In this document: positions 6,268-8,257 of the stretch, one piece after another
Numbering within the stretch: position 1 is the stretch's first letter
Layout: every line of letters begins with the position of its first letter
Notes under the pieces: model-generated
The model's input: the letters and a program-made list of their open reading frames with translations, nothing else
Told to the model about the DNA's origin: nothing
Database searches by the model: none
Made by a program: the position numbers and the translations under genes
Assembly (NCBI GenBank): GCA_028706695.1
Contig: JAQTVU010000070.1
Coordinates: 1-8,257, forward strand
DNA from: Mycobacterium sp.
GTDB lineage: Bacteria; Actinomycetota; Actinomycetes; Mycobacteriales; Mycobacteriaceae
DNA length: 8,257 nt
Reading direction: 5' to 3'

Positions 6268-6957
6268 TTAGCGGTCCATCCCATAGACGCCGCGCTGTTC
6301 GTCGCGCACCAGCCTGCCCAATGACAGCTCGACGACTCGGAGCCGCATCGAGTCGACGATGTGGTGGTCGTGCGTCGCCATCACCACCGTCGTCCCGGTG
6401 CGGTTGATCCGCTCGAGCAGGTCCATGATGTCGTTGCTGGTATCGGGGTCGAGGTTCCCGGTGGGCTCGTCGGCCAGTAACAGCAGCGGCCGGTTGACGA
6501 ACGCGCGGGCGATCGCGACGCGCTGCTGCTCACCGCCCGAGAGTTCATGGGGCAACCGGTTGGCTTTCCCGGACAGCCCCACCGTCTCCAGCACCTCGGG
6601 CACCACCCGGTTGATCGCGTCGGCGCGTTTACCGATGACTTCCAGCGCGAAGGCGACGTTCTCGAACACGGTTTTTTGCTGCAGCAGACGAAAGTCCTGG
6701 AAGACACATCCGATCACCTGGCGTAGTCGCGGTATGTGGCGACCCGGCAGTTTGTTGACGTGGAATTTGGAAACCCGCACGTCGCCCGCCGTCGGCATCT
6801 CGGCGGCCAGCAACAGCCGCATGAAGGTCGACTTGCCCGAGCCCGACGGGCCGATCAGGAAGACGAACTCACCCTTGTCGATCTTGACGTTCACGTCCTC
6901 GAGCGCCGGGCGGGCCGACGCTTTGTATTTCTTGCTGACATGGTCCAGGGTGATCAT
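6268..6957 (-). CDS. ftsE: Cell division ATP-binding protein FtsE
   Basis: FtsE is the cytoplasmic ABC ATPase of FtsEX, acting at the division site with FtsX. The 229 residues from ATG 6957 contain all ABC motifs: Walker A GPSGSGKST (36-44), Q-loop Q87 (VFQDFRLL), signature LSGGEQQ (139-145), Walker B LLLLADE (158-164) with catalytic E164, D-loop NLD (168-170) and H-loop H196 (ATHDHH). MITLDHVSKKYKASARPALE matches the mycobacterial FtsE N-terminus as I recall it. GTG 6960 is directly in front and in frame, and would add one residue. No good Shine-Dalgarno precedes either start, but a TACACT is close enough for near-leaderless transcription. The stop codon abuts the ftsX start. Confidence 0.97.
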   Translation of the reverse strand: MITLDHVSKKYKASARPALEDVNVKIDKGEFVFLIGPSGSGKSTFMRLLLAAEMPTAGDVRVSKFHVNKLPGRHIPRLRQVIGCVFQDFRLLQQKTVFENVAFALEVIGKRADAINRVVPEVLETVGLSGKANRLPHELSGGEQQRVAIARAFVNRPLLLLADEPTGNLDPDTSNDIMDLLERINRTGTTVVMATHDHHIVDSMRLRVVELSLGRLVRDEQRGVYGMDR

Positions 6958-6968
6958 CACGGCACGCC

Positions 6969-6974
6969 AGTGTA
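6969..6974 (-). promoter_or_regulatory. Possible -10 element for ftsE
   Basis: TACACT on the minus strand fits the mycobacterial TANNNT -10 pattern. A start about 7 nt downstream falls near 6962, only 2-5 nt before GTG 6960/ATG 6957, giving a near-leaderless message. The -35 region is poor. The lack of a Shine-Dalgarno is indirect support. Confidence 0.3.
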
Positions 6975-6983
6975 GCCGTCGAT

Positions 6984-6999
6984 TTCGCTGGCGAGCGAA
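6984..6999. other. Short hairpin between the proline-rich gene and ftsE
   Basis: TTCGCT (6984-6989) and AGCGAA (6994-6999) form a perfect 6-bp stem with a 4-nt loop, placed 1 nt beyond the stop codon of the upstream gene. No U-tract follows on either strand. It could be a weak terminator or attenuator, or an mRNA-stability element that separates ftsE expression from the genes before it. Confidence 0.45.
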
Positions 7000-7000
7000 G

Positions 7001-7495
7001 TCAACGGGCCGGTCGGGGCGCGGCGGGCGCCGGCCCGGGCCCGGGTTGCGACGGTTCCGGCGGCGGCGATGTGGTCGGGGGGGTCGGGGTGGTGCTGGGC
7101 GGACAGAACGGCGGCGGCAGCAGGCACGGCAGCTGGGGCGGGACGAACGGCGGCGGCTCGGTCGTCGTGGTCGTCGTCACGGGCGGCGTGGTGGTGGCCG
7201 GGGCCGGCACCGTCGTGGTGGGGGTCGGGCCGAACCTGACGACCGGCGGCGGCTGCACCTGGCTGCGTGGCACCCAGGTGTAGTTGGGGTCGGGCACGAA
7301 GCCCGGCGGCACGAACTGCGGCGGCGCGGGCTGGGGGGCCGGTGGCGGGCGGTAGGTGTCGTAGATCGACCATGCCGCCAGAAACGCCACGATCAACACC
7401 ACGGTCGACGTGCGGACCCGGCCGAACAGATAGCCCGGCCAGTGTCGATCCCCGTCCTTGTGGCGTTTATCCAGGATGTCCAGGGTCAATTTCAC
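7001..7495 (-). CDS. Proline/threonine-rich single-pass membrane protein (Rv3103c-like by position)
   Basis: A 164-residue protein of unknown function. The short basic cytoplasmic start (MKLTLDILDKRHKDGDRHWP) leads to one membrane helix at about 30-46 (TSTVVLIVAFLAAWSIY). Then comes a long low-complexity tail of about 115 residues, rich in Pro, Thr and Ala, with a run of six threonines (107-112) and two cysteines (C124 and C131). The tail is probably outside the membrane and could span the cell wall, but this is inference. GTG 7495 is chosen because its GTGA overlaps the stop of the channel gene and everything upstream in the frame is Arg/Gly-rich shadow of that gene. Position between the channel gene and ftsE matches what I recall for Rv3103c of M. 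tuberculosis. Proximity hints at an envelope or division role, not proven. Confidence 0.85.
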   Translation of the reverse strand: MKLTLDILDKRHKDGDRHWPGYLFGRVRTSTVVLIVAFLAAWSIYDTYRPPPAPQPAPPQFVPPGFVPDPNYTWVPRSQVQPPPVVRFGPTPTTTVPAPATTTPPVTTTTTTEPPPFVPPQLPCLLPPPFCPPSTTPTPPTTSPPPEPSQPGPGPAPAAPRPAR

Positions 7496-8257
7496 CGCTG
7501 CTGCGCCGATTCCTGGCGTTCTTCCTGGTCTTCGTCGGCGGCCGCGGCATTGACCAGGGCGGCCCGCGCGGCTGGAACGGCGGGGTCCTCGACCAAGCCC
7601 ACGGTCGCGTCGGCGGAGGTCACGATGCCCGCACGGGCCAGCGCCCGGATGACCAGCACGCGCAGCTGACGGCCCGCCTCGAATTGTTTGCCGGGCAGCG
7701 TGCGCGCCACCAGGCGCAAGGTGACGGTGTCGACGGCGATGCTTTCCACGCCCATCACCGTGGGCGCGTCCAGCAGCAGCGCCCCCAGCACCGGGTTGTT
7801 CAGCGCGCGGTCGCACTCCTGGTGCAACACCTCATTGACCCGGTTCAGGTCGGCGTTGGTCGAGACCGGGATGTCCACCACCGCGCGCGCCCAGTCTTTG
7901 GACTGGTTGATCGACTTGACGATCTGACCGTTGGGGACAGTGAACACCTCGCCGTCGGGGGACCGCAGCTTGGTCACCCGCAGGGTCACGTTCTCGACGG
8001 TGCCGCTGGCGTCATTGTTCGAGCCCATGATCGTCAGCGTCACCAAATCCCCGAATCCGTACTACTACTCCGCAAGGATGAAGAAGCCGGAGAGGAGGTC
8101 TTTGACCAATTGCTGGGCGCCGAAACCCAGCGCCGCGCCGACCACGGTGGCCGGCGCCACCAGCCCACCCACCGAAAACCGCAGCACCTCGGCGATCTGC
8201 AGGACCACCCAGACGCCGATGATGACGATCGACACCCAGGAGATCACCGACGCGACG
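7492..8257 (-). pseudogene. MscS-family mechanosensitive channel, interrupted by two tandem amber codons; 5' end outside window
   Basis: The frame is open from the right edge: membrane helices (SWVSIVIIGVWVVLQIA), then the glycine/alanine-rich pore helix and post-pore segment of MscS (VVGAALGFGAQQLVKDLLSG, FFILAE). It then meets TAG TAG (8067-8062) and continues in the same frame with YGFGDLV, the beta domain (VENVTLRVTKLRSPDGEVFT, VPNGQIVKS) and the C-terminal alpha/beta domain down to TGA 7494-7492. FFILAE-x-x-YGFGDLV is continuous in relatives, so the two ambers replace two sense codons; each could come from CAG by one C-to-T change. No frameshift or other stop is present in the 254 visible codons, so the lesion looks recent, or a sequence error. 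MscS channels release solutes on hypo-osmotic shock; a product ending here would keep the pore helix but lose the whole cytoplasmic cage. TTG 8046 or GTG 8043 could restart translation. The first gene of the ftsE cluster by position (Rv3104c-like). Confidence 0.88.

Noticed and set aside
6359..7669. Long plus-strand frame (436 codons) opposite ftsE and the proline-rich gene
   Set aside because: It is antisense to ABC motifs and a low-complexity tail; its own product is Arg/Gly-rich with no recognisable fold.
7496..7816. Extended N-terminus for the proline-rich protein
   Set aside because: The added 107 residues are an Arg/Gly-rich shadow of the channel gene; GTG 7495 with its GTGA overlap is the natural start.
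8062..8067. Amber codons read as pyrrolysine or by programmed readthrough
   Set aside because: Two tandem TAGs would both need decoding, mycobacteria are not known to use pyrrolysine, and no recoding element is apparent.
1..8257. CRISPR array, insertion-sequence transposase, integrase, or tRNA genes
   Set aside because: No spaced direct repeats, no DDE or recombinase motifs, and no tRNA fold other than the tRNA-like part of tmRNA were seen.

Overview
The window looks like a chromosomal segment of a Mycobacterium, most likely a slow grower. Three things point there: high-GC codon use with GTG starts; a tmRNA whose tag reads ADSHQRDYALAA, which I recall as the M. tuberculosis tag; and FtsE, FtsX and SmpB proteins very close to the mycobacterial ones, in the order I recall for the Rv3104c-Rv3103c-ftsE-ftsX-smpB cluster. 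Species cannot be fixed from the sequence alone. Every convincing gene except one (an SRPBCC-type ORF) lies on the minus strand.

Right half (4020-8257, minus strand, read right to left). This is a tightly packed cluster: an MscS-type mechanosensitive channel gene running off the right edge, a proline/threonine-rich single-pass membrane protein, ftsE, ftsX, smpB and an EamA/DMT-type transporter. Spacing suggests one co-transcribed unit: a 4-nt GTGA overlap (channel/proline-rich protein), 43 nt before ftsE, TAA directly followed by GTG (ftsE/ftsX), 2 nt (ftsX/smpB), and about 20 nt or an overlap (smpB/EamA). FtsE-FtsX is the divisome ABC complex that controls peptidoglycan hydrolysis. SmpB is the protein partner of the tmRNA encoded about 1.8 kb further on the same strand. 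The channel gene is broken by two consecutive in-frame amber codons (TAG TAG) just after the pore helix.

Middle (2000-4020). This stretch carries the intact 368-nt tmRNA gene (2652-3019), but most of the protein-coding material around it looks decayed. There is an SRPBCC-domain ORF with a doubtful 5' end, a multiply frameshifted remnant converging on it, and a frameshifted small plus-strand ORF beyond the tmRNA 3' end. Between that ORF's coding-like part and the tmRNA lie a perfect 11-bp inverted repeat and an 18-bp tandem repeat.

Left (1-1968, minus). The first 656 codons of a quinol-dependent nitric oxide reductase (qNor/NorZ-type) are intact in frame, with all expected haem and FeB ligands. 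The gene runs off the left edge. It is a respiratory/NO-detoxification enzyme unrelated to trans-translation or division, and may be accessory material next to the tmRNA gene, which is a common integration target.

I found no convincing novel system. The most notable points are the double amber in the channel gene, the cluster of decayed genes around the tmRNA, the repeat structure just past the tmRNA 3' end, and a possible near-leaderless internal start for ftsE.
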